Assembly: GCA_016844935.1 (NCBI GenBank)
Contig: JAERTK010000292.1
Span: 1-64,000 of the forward strand
Origin: Desulfobacteraceae bacterium
Lineage (GTDB): Bacteria; Desulfobacterota; DSM-4660; Desulfatiglandales; Desulfatiglandaceae
Length of the DNA stretch: 64,000 nt
Direction of reading: 5' to 3'
Part shown: positions 1 through 8,705 of the stretch, piece by piece
Position numbering within the stretch: position 1 is the stretch's first letter
Layout of the letters: each line of letters begins with the position of its first letter
Program-made: the position numbers and the translations under genes
The notes under the pieces: generated by a model
Told to the model about the DNA's origin: nothing
The model's input: the letters and a program-made list of their open reading frames with translations, nothing else
The model's database searches: none

Positions 1-1
1 C

Positions 2-370
2 CGGTGGTGGGTGCACCATGACTGGAAAATCTATCGGTTCGGCGGACGGGAGATCGGTATCGGCCAGACGGAGCTGACGGAGATTGAAAAGTCCATGCCG
101 CCGGTCGAGGCTTTGCGGGATGAACTTGAGATGTCGGTAAAAGAGTCCGGTCTTTTCATGGCCGTGCTGGTGATGACCGACATTCTGGAGGAACGAAGCC
201 TCCTACTGGCAAATGATGCAAAGGGCCTGGACCTGGCGGGTTTTGCTTTCAATACATCGCCCGATGATTCAGGCCTCCTGGCGTTGCCGGGGGTCATGAG
301 CCGCAAGAAGCAGGTGGTACCGCCCCTGGCAGCGGCGCTCAGGGAAGCGGGCGCCCTTCCATTGCCATAA
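2..370 (+). CDS. ppaC: Manganese-dependent (family II) inorganic pyrophosphatase, C-terminal part
   Basis: The visible part is the end of a DHH/DHHA2 protein; the reading frame is open to the left edge, so the N-terminal DHH catalytic domain lies outside the window. The last ~120 residues match the DHHA2 domain of family II pyrophosphatases: a hydrophobic strand ending in MTDILEE, then the near-C-terminal SRKKQVVPPL signature in which Arg and Lys bind the phosphates. The enzyme hydrolyses pyrophosphate to phosphate in the cytoplasm, using Mn2+ or Co2+. A GTG at position 11 is probably internal. Which form this is (with or without CBS domains) cannot be judged. Confidence in the family is high because the terminal motif is distinctive. 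Confidence 0.85.
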   Translation, partial: RWWVHHDWKIYRFGGREIGIGQTELTEIEKSMPPVEALRDELEMSVKESGLFMAVLVMTDILEERSLLLANDAKGLDLAGFAFNTSPDDSGLLALPGVMSRKKQVVPPLAAALREAGALPLP

Positions 371-397
371 TCTGTAAATTACGGGAGCCGCTTTTTT

Positions 398-1533
398 ATG
401 TCGGAATCGGTTCGCATACTTCTGGTGGATGACGATGAGGACGACTTCCTGTTGACCCGGGAAATGATTCGCGAGGCCGACCGGCCTTTTGTCATGGAAT
501 GGGCCTCGTCCTACGGGGCCGGCGCCAGGGAGATCGAGGAGGGGCGGTACGACGTATACCTCATCGATTATCGCCTCGGGCAGGGGGAGACGGTCTGGAT
601 CTGGTGCGAAAAGCCGTCGCCCAGGAGTGTCAGGCGCCTTTGATCATGCTCACCGGCGCCGGGGACCGGCGGGTGGATATTGCGGCCCTGGCGGCCGGCG
701 CCGCCGATTACCTCATAAAGGACCATCTGAGCCCGGATCTTGTCGAACGTTCCATCCGGTATGCCATACAGCGAAAGCGCATTGAACAACTCCTCCACGA
801 TGCCCGTGACCGCCTCGAGACCCAGGTGGAAACACGAACCCGGGAACTGACCCGGGCCAACAGGGACCTGAAGCAGGAGATAGATGTCCGGAAAATGGCG
901 GAAAAGGAGCTGCTGGATCGGGAAAGTCTGCTTCGGGCCAGTGAGGAACGCTACCGGATTATCTCCCTGAAATCATCTGACGGGATCGCCATCGTGCAGG
1001 AGGGAAAAACAGTTTTTGTAAACCCGGCCATGGCCGGCATGATCAAGACCCCCGTGGCGGCGCTTGTTGGATCCCGGACCATGGACTGGTTCCAGGGGTC
1101 TTACCGGGAGGGGTTTGAGACCGGCCTTGAATTGATGGGCGGGGAAAGACCGCAGGCCTCTTTTGAAGGCCCCGTTCTTCCCAGCGAGGGACAGGTCGTC
1201 TGGACCGAATGGAAGTTCAGCTTCGTGGACTGGAAAGGTAAGAGGGCCTGGCTGTGCATGGTACGGGACATTACCCGAACCAAGGCACGCGAGACCGCGG
1301 TGGAGACCGAGGCCGAGCAGCTGCGGAAATCCTACAACCAGCTCAGGGCGAAGCTCAAAGGACAATACCGGTTCGGGGATATCGTGGGGAAAAGCCCGGC
1401 CATGCAGGCAATCTGCGACTTCATTCTGAACGCATCCCAAAGCGAGGCCCATGTGGCCATTGAAGGCGAATCCGGGACCGGCAAAGAGCTGGTGGCCCGG
1501 GCCCGAGAATTGATGGTCGAGATGACGACCTAG
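398..1533 (+). pseudogene. Broken response regulator: REC-PAS-truncated sigma54 AAA+ domain
   Basis: The first ~62 codons encode a receiver start (ILLVDDDEDD acidic patch, phospho-acceptor context DVYLIDYRLG). The natural continuation (DGLDLVRKAV, then LTGAG and the conserved YLIK lysine) lies in another frame. At 587-590 the dinucleotide GA is present twice; removing one copy rejoins the frames. After the receiver come a coiled coil, a PAS domain (about 950-1300) and the start of an NtrC-type AAA+ domain (GKSPAM, then GESGTGKELVARA). About ten codons after Walker A the protein ends, so the rest of the ATPase (GAFTGA, Walker B) and any DNA-binding domain are missing. Two independent lesions argue for a decayed activator. 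A single-base-call error could explain the first but not the second. Confidence 0.8.
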
Positions 1534-1564
1534 AACCCAGACCCATGTCCAACAGGGGTAAAGA

Positions 1565-4500
1565 ATGAAAATATTTTCCAGGAAAGAAAACGAACGGGAA
1601 GATGAAGTATCGTCTCCAAAGAAGTCAAAAAGAAATAGGATGTATCTGGCCGGCTTCTCCGCCGTAGCCGTCGTGGCCATTCTACTGGGGATAAGCCTCC
1701 TGTCCATGGATGTTTTCCGCGGCGTTCGGGGGTTTGTTCAGGGAGAGGGGCTCTATGCCAAACACCAGAAGGAAGCCACATTATTTCTCATCGACTACGA
1801 ATTAACCGGCAGTGCGGCCGATTTAAAGGAATACAAACGGCATTTAGATGTCCTTTCGGGTGTTCGGGAGGCGCGCCTGATGCTCGATCAGCCTGATCCG
1901 GACTTCCGTATGGTCTCCCGTAACTTCCAAAAGCTCGGGGTTCACTCCAAAGATGTGGATGCCATGATTCGATTATACCGCAGATTTCGTGGCATTGAGG
2001 AAATCGAAGCCGCGCTCTCCATCTGGGAGATGGCGGATGCTAAAGTCCAGGAACTGGCTCTGCTCGGACTCCAGGTCGATGCAGCGGTGAAAGCGGGAGC
2101 TTCACAGGAGAAACTGGAGGCCATCCGCGCCAATATCCGGCTGGTACATAATGAGCTCAATGAACTGGAAAGCGCTTTTTCAACCACCCTGGGGGTCGCA
2201 GCGCGGTGGGCACAGAGCACGTTAATGACCGTAGCGCTGCTTTTTTCTTTGATTGCCGTGGGTGTGGTTCTTTTTCTAAGCTTTTTGGGCGCACGCATGA
2301 TCAAACAGGTTAAGGCCCATGGAAAAGAGCTGGCGCATGAACACTGGTTAAAATCCGGGCAGTCGGGCCTGGCTGAACTCACCTCCGGAATGATAGATGA
2401 GCAGGAGTTGTGTAACCATATTATCCGGTATCTCACGCCGCTTCTGGGTGCGCAGGTCGGCGGATTTTACAGGGCTGGAGAAGACGGTGTTTACCGGCTG
2501 CGGGCCAGTCACGCTTACGTAAGCCGCAAAACCACAGCGCACGAGTTTTCTTCGGGACAGGGTCTTGTGGGGCAGGCAGTGCTTGAAAAGCAACCCATTC
2601 TGATCACGGGGGTACCCGAGGACTACATCTCCATACGTTCCGGACTCGGTGAAACCCCTCCACGAAGCATCCTGGTTTTTCCGCTAATCTACGAAGGTAC
2701 GGTGCGGGGCGTTCTTGAATTCGCATCCATTACACCGTTGGAAAAGAGATCTTTTGAGTTGTTGGAACTGGTAAACGAAGCCATCGCCATTGTTCTCGCC
2801 TCTTCCGAGGCAAGGCAAGAAAACCTGGTGTTGCTGGAGAATGCCACAAAAAGCGAACTGAGACTCCAAGAGCTAAACGAAGAGCTTCAGGTGCAGCAGG
2901 AGGAACTGCGCGAGAGCAACGAAGAGTTGGAGGCCCAGGCGAAAAATCTTGAGGAGTCACAGCGTCGACTGGAGGAGACCAACGCGGAGCTTGAGGAACG
3001 GGGGGAAGCGCTGGCGCAGGAACGCAGCCGGGTTGCAAAACAGAATCAAGAACTGGACAAAGCGCATAAAGAGGTGGAAAAGCGCGCCCGTGCCCTTGAG
3101 CAGGGCAGCAAATATAAATCGGAATTCTTGGCCAACATGTCGCACGAACTACGAACGCCGCTAAACAGCATTAACGTGCTTTCAGATCTCCTTTCAGAAA
3201 ACAAGACCGGCTCGCTTTCGGAAAAACAGGTGCAGTTTGCCCGAACCATTCACGACTCCGGAGTGCAATTGGTGAACCTGATTAATGATATTCTCGATCT
3301 GTCGAAAATCGAGGCCGGAAAATTCGATACGGTCGTGGAAAAAATGGATCTGCGGGATCTGCTTCAGAATATTGAACGACAATTTAAACCCCTTGCTGAC
3401 GAAAAAGGAATTGAACTGGCGGTTCATGTGGAACAAGAGGTGCCGGCGGTCATGCGGACGGACCATCACCGGCTCGGCCAGGTCATTCGGAACCTGATGT
3501 CAAATGCTGTGAAGTTCACCGAAAAGGGAAGTGTCACGGTTACGGCCGCTCGCCCCACCGCCGAGCAGGTTCAAGGAGCGGAGATCGAACTTTCACCCGA
3601 CAAACTTATCGCCATCACGGTGGCCGACACAGGGATCGGTATTCCGGATCACATGCATCAACAGATATTCGAAGCGTTCCAGCAGGCCGACGGCTCAACG
3701 GACCGCAAGTATGGCGGTACCGGTCTCGGCCTGGCCATTAGTCGCCGGATCGTCCGGTTACTCGGAGGGGAGATACTTCTCGAGAGTACACCTGACAAAG
3801 GGTGTCTGTTCACCGTTGTGATGCCTGAAGAATCACCCTCTCAAATCAGTGAAACCCCTTATGTTTCTTTTGATTCGGAAGGGCAATCGGCAGAAGAGGA
3901 TCCAACTCCGGTGGAATTTCCATCGGAAGATTTCGAGCCGGCCCACTCACCGGGTGGACCCCTTCCGGATGACGACCGGGACCAGATCTCTCAAGGGGAG
4001 CGTTCGCTTTTGATCATCGAAGACGATGAAACTTTCGCGAAAACGCTGATGGAGCTTGGGCATGAGCGTGACTTCAAATGCCTCATCGCGCTGGATGGTG
4101 AATCGGGGCTGGCGCTGGCGGAAAAATATCTTCCCAGCGGGATCCTCCTGGATTTGTTGCTGCCAGGCATGGATGGTCTCGCAGTCATGGCGCGGCTCAA
4201 GGAGGAATTGCGAACAAGGCACATTCCGGTCCACGTGATCACCTGCCGGGAACAGAAACTGGAGACCCTCAAGGCGGGAGCCATCGGGTTCTTCCAAAAG
4301 CCGGTCAGCCAGGGTCAACTCGATACCGTGTTCAGCAGGATCGAAGGTCTGGCGGATCGACCTGTGAAAAGACTTCTCGTCGCGGAGGGAAATGACACGG
4401 TGCGAAAGGAGTTCGTTGAGTTGCTTAGCGGCGAGGACGTGGAAGTGACCGAGGCTGCCAGTGGAAATGCCTTCCTGAAAACAGTGCGGGACGCACGTTT

Positions 4501-5170
4501 CGACTGCGTCGTCATTGGGGAGTCGCTTCCGGACACAACCGGAGTGACCCTGCTGGAGAAACTGAGGCACGGTAATGACAACACGGATACGCCGGTTGTC
4601 ATTTTTTCCCCGTCAACCATATCCAATGAAGACCATCAAACGTTGAAGCGATATGCGGACAGGGTGATTCAGAACAACGATACGGCCCTGGACCATCTCC
4701 TTGACGAGACGGCTTTGTTTTTGCATCGAATCGAATCGGATCTTCCTGAGAAACAACGAAGAGTCCTGAAAATGCTCCATGACAAGGAAACCATTCTGCG
4801 GGGGAGAAAGGTTCTTCTTGTGGATGACGATATGCGAAACATTTTCGCCCTGACGAATTTGCTTGAAGACAGGGATGTGGAAATGGTGGCGGCGAGGAAT
4901 GGCGTCGAGGCTGTCGCCCGGGTTAAAGAGCATCCGAAACTGGACCTGGTTTTAATGGATATCATGATGCCTGAAATGGACGGTTATGAGGCCATGCGCC
5001 GAATTCGAAAAATGGAAACAGGGCGTGACCTTCCCATCATTGCAATGACCGCCAAAGCCATGAGAGGTGACCGCGCCAAGTGCATCGAGGCGGGCGCCAG
5101 CGACTACCTGGCCAAGCCTGTGGATACATCGAAACTCCTTTCCATGATGCGCGTCTGGCTTTACCGGTAG
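1565..5170 (+). CDS. Membrane hybrid sensor histidine kinase with GAF and three receiver domains
   Basis: A 1201-residue kinase. Order: transmembrane helix 1 (about 22-45), an all-helical extracytoplasmic region resembling CHASE3, transmembrane helix 2 (about 216-245), GAF (about 275-415), a long Glu-rich coiled coil (420-515), HisKA with MSHELRTPLN (His527), HATPase with N, DTGIGIP and GGTGLGL boxes (about 630-775), then three receivers. The first has the acidic pair and DLLLPGMDG. The second is degenerate: where the aspartate is expected it reads VVIGESLP. The third is canonical (VLMDIMMPEMDG, Asp1132, then MTAKA and the KP lysine). It probably passes phosphate internally and to the REC-GGDEF protein three genes on. 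CheR follows after 10 bp, so the four genes appear co-transcribed. The input signal cannot be read from the sequence. Confidence 0.93.
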   Translation: MKIFSRKENEREDEVSSPKKSKRNRMYLAGFSAVAVVAILLGISLLSMDVFRGVRGFVQGEGLYAKHQKEATLFLIDYELTGSAADLKEYKRHLDVLSGVREARLMLDQPDPDFRMVSRNFQKLGVHSKDVDAMIRLYRRFRGIEEIEAALSIWEMADAKVQELALLGLQVDAAVKAGASQEKLEAIRANIRLVHNELNELESAFSTTLGVAARWAQSTLMTVALLFSLIAVGVVLFLSFLGARMIKQVKAHGKELAHEHWLKSGQSGLAELTSGMIDEQELCNHIIRYLTPLLGAQVGGFYRAGEDGVYRLRASHAYVSRKTTAHEFSSGQGLVGQAVLEKQPILITGVPEDYISIRSGLGETPPRSILVFPLIYEGTVRGVLEFASITPLEKRSFELLELVNEAIAIVLASSEARQENLVLLENATKSELRLQELNEELQVQQEELRESNEELEAQAKNLEESQRRLEETNAELEERGEALAQERSRVAKQNQELDKAHKEVEKRARALEQGSKYKSEFLANMSHELRTPLNSINVLSDLLSENKTGSLSEKQVQFARTIHDSGVQLVNLINDILDLSKIEAGKFDTVVEKMDLRDLLQNIERQFKPLADEKGIELAVHVEQEVPAVMRTDHHRLGQVIRNLMSNAVKFTEKGSVTVTAARPTAEQVQGAEIELSPDKLIAITVADTGIGIPDHMHQQIFEAFQQADGSTDRKYGGTGLGLAISRRIVRLLGGEILLESTPDKGCLFTVVMPEESPSQISETPYVSFDSEGQSAEEDPTPVEFPSEDFEPAHSPGGPLPDDDRDQISQGERSLLIIEDDETFAKTLMELGHERDFKCLIALDGESGLALAEKYLPSGILLDLLLPGMDGLAVMARLKEELRTRHIPVHVITCREQKLETLKAGAIGFFQKPVSQGQLDTVFSRIEGLADRPVKRLLVAEGNDTVRKEFVELLSGEDVEVTEAASGNAFLKTVRDARFDCVVIGESLPDTTGVTLLEKLRHGNDNTDTPVVIFSPSTISNEDHQTLKRYADRVIQNNDTALDHLLDETALFLHRIESDLPEKQRRVLKMLHDKETILRGRKVLLVDDDMRNIFALTNLLEDRDVEMVAARNGVEAVARVKEHPKLDLVLMDIMMPEMDGYEAMRRIRKMETGRDLPIIAMTAKAMRGDRAKCIEAGASDYLAKPVDTSKLLSMMRVWLYR

Positions 5171-5180
5171 GGGACAAATC

Positions 5181-6038
5181 ATGTCTACACCGTGGGAGGA
5201 AGCCGAAAACGAATCTTTGGAACTTAGATTGCTTCAAGAGGCGATCTTATTAAAATACGGGTATGACTTCCGGGACTATTCCCAGGCTTCTTTGAAACGG
5301 CGGGTTCACCTTCGCATGGCTGCGTCCAGTCTTTCCACCGTGTCGGAGGCAATCCATCGCGTTTTACACGATCCGGACTTTTTCGACCTGTTACTCAGCG
5401 ATCTTTCCATCAACGTAACCGAAATGTTTCGAGATCCAGAATTTTTTCGGGCCATACGAGACCAGGTGCTTCCGCAGCTGGCGGGTCAACCTTTTTTGAA
5501 GATCTGGCACGCAGGGTGCGCCACCGGCGAGGAGGTGTACACCATGGCCGTTTTACTTTACGAACTCGGAATCCTGGATCGGGCAAAAATATTCGCCACC
5601 GATATCAACCGCATCGTAATCGCCCGCGCCAGTGAAGGGGTGTTTCCCATTGAGCGCATGCGTTCCTACACCACTAACTACCAGCGGGCAGGTGGGAAAA
5701 AGAGCTTTGCCGACTACTACACGGCGCACTACGATTCGGCGGTGATAAAATCTTTCCTGAAAAAGAATATCATTTTTGCAGACCACAACCTGGTAAGCGA
5801 TGCAGGATTTGGGGAGATGGATATCATCGTCTGCCGCAATGTTCTCATTTACTTCAACCGGGATCTACAGGATCGGGTCGTTAAACTGTTTTCGGACAAT
5901 TTAAGTGCGGGTGGTTTTCTGTGTATTGGAACCCGGGAGAGCATTCGTTTCACCAAAGCGTCTGCCGATTTTGAGACGTTTAACCGGGTACAGCGAATCT
6001 ATAAGTACAAGCGGTACACAACAGGGGAAAAAGAGTGA
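5181..6038 (+). CDS. cheR: CheR-type protein-glutamate methyltransferase
   Basis: A 285-residue protein of full CheR length. It has the N-terminal helical domain (KRRVHLRM basic helix, then SINVTEMFRDPEFF), the SAM-binding motif AGCATGEEVY, the acidic adenine-binding ATDIN and the late CRNVLIYF motif. CheR proteins transfer methyl groups from SAM to glutamates of methyl-accepting receptors. No MCP, CheA or CheW is encoded nearby, and the gene lies between a hybrid kinase and a CheB domain protein, so it more probably modifies an unconventional target in this signalling unit than flagellar receptors. It ends inside the start of the next gene (GTGA overlap), implying translational coupling. Confidence 0.93.
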   Translation: MSTPWEEAENESLELRLLQEAILLKYGYDFRDYSQASLKRRVHLRMAASSLSTVSEAIHRVLHDPDFFDLLLSDLSINVTEMFRDPEFFRAIRDQVLPQLAGQPFLKIWHAGCATGEEVYTMAVLLYELGILDRAKIFATDINRIVIARASEGVFPIERMRSYTTNYQRAGGKKSFADYYTAHYDSAVIKSFLKKNIIFADHNLVSDAGFGEMDIIVCRNVLIYFNRDLQDRVVKLFSDNLSAGGFLCIGTRESIRFTKASADFETFNRVQRIYKYKRYTTGEKE

Positions 6039-6619
6039 ACACACAGGCGGTGGTAATCGGGGGTTCTGCCGGCGGATTGAGTGCCCTGTCTGGGATACTG
6101 TCACATATCCCACAGTTCTTCCCTTATCCGATAATCGTTGTGCTTCACCTGGATCCCAGAGGCGGATCTCAGCTGCCTCAATTGCTTGGGGCTCATTGTC
6201 GGTTGACGGTCAAAGAGGCTGAGGATACCGAGGAGATTCGCCCCGGTTGGGTATATATTGCCCCGTCCGACTACCATTTGCTTGTGGAGCGGGATCATAC
6301 GTTGTCTTTATCGGTGGATGAACCTGTCAACTATTCCCGTCCTTCCATCGATGTTCTGTTCCAATCCGCAGCGGAAGCATACGGTCCCTTTCTTCTGGGA
6401 ATCGTCCTCACAGGAGCGAGCCAGGATGGCAGTCAGGGACTTTTAAGCATCAAGGAATTTGGTGGAATTGCCATTGTTCAGGATCCATCCGATGCGCAGG
6501 CGCCACTGATGCCGTCGGCTGCGATCCAGGTTGCTGAAATCGATTACATTCTTAAACTGGCCCATATAGGCCCCTTTCTGGCAGGATTGGAAAGTTTGGA
6601 AAAAGGTGGTGTTGCTTGA
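6035..6619 (+). CDS. cheB: CheB-type methylesterase, catalytic domain only
   Basis: A 194-residue protein equal to the CheB C-terminal catalytic domain. The catalytic triad is visible: Ser11 in GGSAGG, His38 in LHLDP and Asp131 in GASQDGSQG. The N-terminal receiver that normally restrains CheB is absent, so its activity cannot be gated by phosphorylation of its own receiver. It would remove methyl groups placed by the CheR encoded just upstream. The GTG start overlaps the cheR stop by four bases, and its own stop overlaps the next ATG by one base. Stand-alone CheB domains of this kind occur with hybrid kinases in several bacterial groups. Confidence 0.92.
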   Translation: MNTQAVVIGGSAGGLSALSGILSHIPQFFPYPIIVVLHLDPRGGSQLPQLLGAHCRLTVKEAEDTEEIRPGWVYIAPSDYHLLVERDHTLSLSVDEPVNYSRPSIDVLFQSAAEAYGPFLLGIVLTGASQDGSQGLLSIKEFGGIAIVQDPSDAQAPLMPSAAIQVAEIDYILKLAHIGPFLAGLESLEKGGVA

Positions 6620-7755
6620 TGAGAGAAAATAATGAGCACGCCTCAGGAGAGGCCAAAGAGTTTCAGGAGCAGAAACTCGAGCCCGCAAAAGTTTTGCTGG
6701 TTGACGATCGCAAAGAAAATCTGTTGTCCCTGGAGGCCATACTGGAGGATCTCGACATCACAATCATGACGGCGACCTCGGGAAATCAAGCCTTGGGCTT
6801 GGTTTTCGAGCATGACTTCGCCCTTGTTCTGATGGATGTTCAGATGCCGGAGATGGACGGCTTTGAGACCGTGGATCTGATGCGAGGGAATCGACGGACC
6901 AAACACGTGCCTGTGGTGTTTGTAACCGCCATCAGCAAGGGGGGCGAGTACGTGTCTCGCGGATATGAGGTTGGTGCCGTTGACTATCTTTACAAACCGC
7001 TCGATGCTCCCATCCTTCGCAGCAAGGTAAAGGTCTTCGTAGAATTATTTCAGATGCGAAAGTTGCTGGAAATCAAGAATCGAAAGTTGGATAAGATGAG
7101 CCATCAGCTCCGGGAAGCCGCCCTGACCGACCCTCTCACAGGGCTTCGCAATCGGCGGTACCTGAGGGAAGTGATGGCCGAGAACATTGCGATGGTTCAT
7201 CGGGTCCGCGAAGATCGGAGACGGGGCAGAGGAACCGTTGATGCCAACGTCAGCATGGGTTTTTTGATGATCGATGTGGATCATTTCAAGCGGGTTAACG
7301 ATGAGCATGGACATGATGCCGGTGATGCGGTGCTCGTTCAGGTTTCTGACCGTATCGGGTCAGCACTGCGAGACTGCGACTCAGTGGTTCGCTGGGGAGG
7401 TGAGGAGTTTCTTGGCTATTTAAGAAGAACTGACGGAGATCACCTGTTAGAGATCGCTGAGCGCGTGCGATGGTCCATTTACAGGAGTTCCTTTGATGTC
7501 CCTGACGGCGCGTCTCTGAAAATCACATGTTCAGTGGGATTTTGTCATTATCCTGTGGAAAAACACGAAGATTACTCCTGGGAGGATATGGTGGCTGTTG
7601 CTGATGCAGCACTTCTCATGGCCAAAAAGAGGGGTCGTAATAATTGCATTGGCGTTGAGATAAGGGAGAAAGCAACCGCGGAGAGCGCGAAGCAAATGGT
7701 GATCCATAACATCGAACTGGCAGCCAGCTCAGGCCTTGTCAACCTCATTTCATGA
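6619..7755 (+). CDS. Response regulator with GGDEF (diguanylate cyclase) output
   Basis: Receiver (about residues 24-140: VLLVDDRKEN, LVLMDVQMPEMDG with the acceptor Asp, VTAIS, YLYKPLD) followed by a helical linker and a GGDEF domain (TDPLTGLRNRRYL, DVDHFKRVND, WGGEEF). The GGEEF signature and metal-binding aspartate are intact, so cyclic di-GMP synthesis is expected. It is last in the kinase-cheR-cheB run and the probable phospho-acceptor for the hybrid kinase. The ATG at 6619 overlaps the cheB stop by one base; a TTG three bases earlier is possible but less likely. Confidence 0.92.
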   Translation: MRENNEHASGEAKEFQEQKLEPAKVLLVDDRKENLLSLEAILEDLDITIMTATSGNQALGLVFEHDFALVLMDVQMPEMDGFETVDLMRGNRRTKHVPVVFVTAISKGGEYVSRGYEVGAVDYLYKPLDAPILRSKVKVFVELFQMRKLLEIKNRKLDKMSHQLREAALTDPLTGLRNRRYLREVMAENIAMVHRVREDRRRGRGTVDANVSMGFLMIDVDHFKRVNDEHGHDAGDAVLVQVSDRIGSALRDCDSVVRWGGEEFLGYLRRTDGDHLLEIAERVRWSIYRSSFDVPDGASLKITCSVGFCHYPVEKHEDYSWEDMVAVADAALLMAKKRGRNNCIGVEIREKATAESAKQMVIHNIELAASSGLVNLIS

Positions 7756-7863
7756 AAAATAAAAGTGTTCGCGAAACTTTTGGGAAAAACAGTAATGTGC
7801 GTTTTGGCAATCTGAGGAAAAGGGGACAGTTCTGGTGGACAAGGTCATGTCCATTGATGACTT

Positions 7864-8026
7864 TCTGGCCTCGAACTGCTGCAGTATTCCATTGACTCAG
7901 ACATCCGGGGGCCCATCATCCTCCTCACCGCCCAGGGGGACCGCGATGTGGACATGGCGGCATGGCGGCCATGGAAATGGGGGCTTCCGATTACCTGGAC
8001 AAGCGTACGCTAAATATTGAAAGAGG
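7864..8026 (+). pseudogene. Receiver-domain relic with an 8-bp tandem duplication
   Basis: Translating from 7864 gives a recognisable second half of a receiver domain: SGLELLQYS, then GPIILLTAQGDRDVDMAAM (Thr in the usual place) and, after a frame change, MEMGASDYLDK, ending in the conserved lysine. The frame change coincides with an exact tandem duplication of ATGGCGGC at 7954-7961 and 7962-7969; deleting one copy restores a continuous receiver. The acceptor-aspartate half and any output domain are missing. The closest look-alike in the window is the broken receiver at 398-760 (LIMLTGAGDRRVDIAAL). No start or ribosome site makes sense here; the stretch 7756-8036 otherwise holds nothing I recognise. 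Confidence 0.65.
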
Positions 8027-8036
8027 TCCTTTTGGG

Positions 8037-8067
8037 TTGACTATTTTAGGCAAAACAATTAAAATAG
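8037..8067 (+). promoter_or_regulatory. Promoter and inverted-repeat operator of the Phd/RelE-type pair
   Basis: TTGACT (8037-8042), a 17-bp spacer and TAAAAT (8060-8065) form a good sigma70-type promoter. An inverted repeat CTATTTTA (8041-8048) / TAAAATAG (8060-8067) covers the spacer and -10 box. This suits the self-repression by antitoxin or antitoxin-toxin complex that is usual for such operons. Confidence 0.6.
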
Positions 8068-8091
8068 CCAAAACGATTGAAGGAGGCTAGC

Positions 8092-8334
8092 ATGGAAGCG
8101 ACGGCCACAGAAGTAAAAAACAAGTTTGGAAAATTCTCTGATATTGCCAGGACCGAACCTGTTATTGTTGAGAAAACGGGTCGTAAGACCATTGTTTTGA
8201 TAGCCTTTGAGGAATATGAGCGGCTGACCCAACTTGAAGACGCCTATTGGGCTGAAAAGGCGGCAAGCGCTGAGCTGGAAGGGTATGTTGGCTCGGAGAA
8301 ATCAATAGCTTTCATGAGAGAAAAGCATGCTTAG
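8092..8334 (+). CDS. Phd/YefM-type antitoxin
   Basis: An 80-residue protein that begins EATATEVKNKFGKF and continues with the PVIVEKTGRKTIVLIAFEEYERL pattern typical of the Phd/YefM N-terminal DNA-binding fold; its C-terminal third is the toxin-neutralising tail. The ATG at 8092 is chosen because AGGAGG lies 5 bp upstream; an in-frame start 15 bases earlier would sit on that ribosome site. It overlaps the toxin gene by 8 bases, the usual coupling in type II toxin-antitoxin operons. It should repress its own promoter and block the RelE-like product. Confidence 0.9.
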   Translation: MEATATEVKNKFGKFSDIARTEPVIVEKTGRKTIVLIAFEEYERLTQLEDAYWAEKAASAELEGYVGSEKSIAFMREKHA

Positions 8335-8593
8335 GCTTGATTTAACCAAGAATGCCATGGCTTTTCTCGACAAACTACCACCCAAACAGTTCAAGCAGGT
8401 TTCAAAAAAGATTTTTTCATTAATGGTAAATCCCAAACCTCACGATTCAAAAAAGTTGAAAGGGCACCCCTACCACGGAACCGACATCGGAGAATATCGA
8501 ATCATCTACCGCGTAGAAGAAGATGTTCTCAAAGTTGCGCTTGCGGGCAAACGGAATGATTCCGCCGTCTATAAGAAATTGGCAAGGTTATAG
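8327..8593 (+). CDS. RelE/ParE-superfamily toxin
   Basis: An 88-residue protein with the RelE/ParE layout: N-terminal helices (AFLDKLPPKQFKQVSKKIFSL), then KKLKGHPYHGTDIGEYRIIYRV and a final strand VLKVALAGKRNDSAVYKKL. The GEYRIIY strand with its Arg is the core of this fold; RelE members cut ribosome-bound mRNA, ParE members poison gyrase. The KLKG and GKR motifs favour the RelE side. It is paired with the overlapping antitoxin upstream, and no further gene appears to belong to the operon. Confidence 0.88.
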   Translation: MLRLDLTKNAMAFLDKLPPKQFKQVSKKIFSLMVNPKPHDSKKLKGHPYHGTDIGEYRIIYRVEEDVLKVALAGKRNDSAVYKKLARL

Positions 8594-8670
8594 ACACAAA
8601 TCATAAGGGGTCAATATCGGTGGCACTTTCTGAAGAAATCCAAAAAAGCGATGTAAATTCCATAACGCGA

Positions 8671-8699
8671 TTGACATGTCACGACAATGTCGTTACTTT
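8671..8699 (+). promoter_or_regulatory. brnTA promoter with palindromic operator in the spacer
   Basis: TTGACA (8671-8676), exactly 17 bp, then TACTTT (8694-8699). The spacer contains the perfect inverted repeat ACGACA-A-TGTCGT (8681-8693), well placed for repression by BrnA or the BrnT-BrnA complex. Transcription would start at or next to the toxin start codon. Confidence 0.65.
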
Positions 8700-8705
8700 G
8701 TAAAT

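Noticed and set aside
8641-8705. Longer BrnT reading starting at 8676
   Set aside because: It would start inside the -35 box of the brnTA promoter, and BrnT homology begins only at FEWN.
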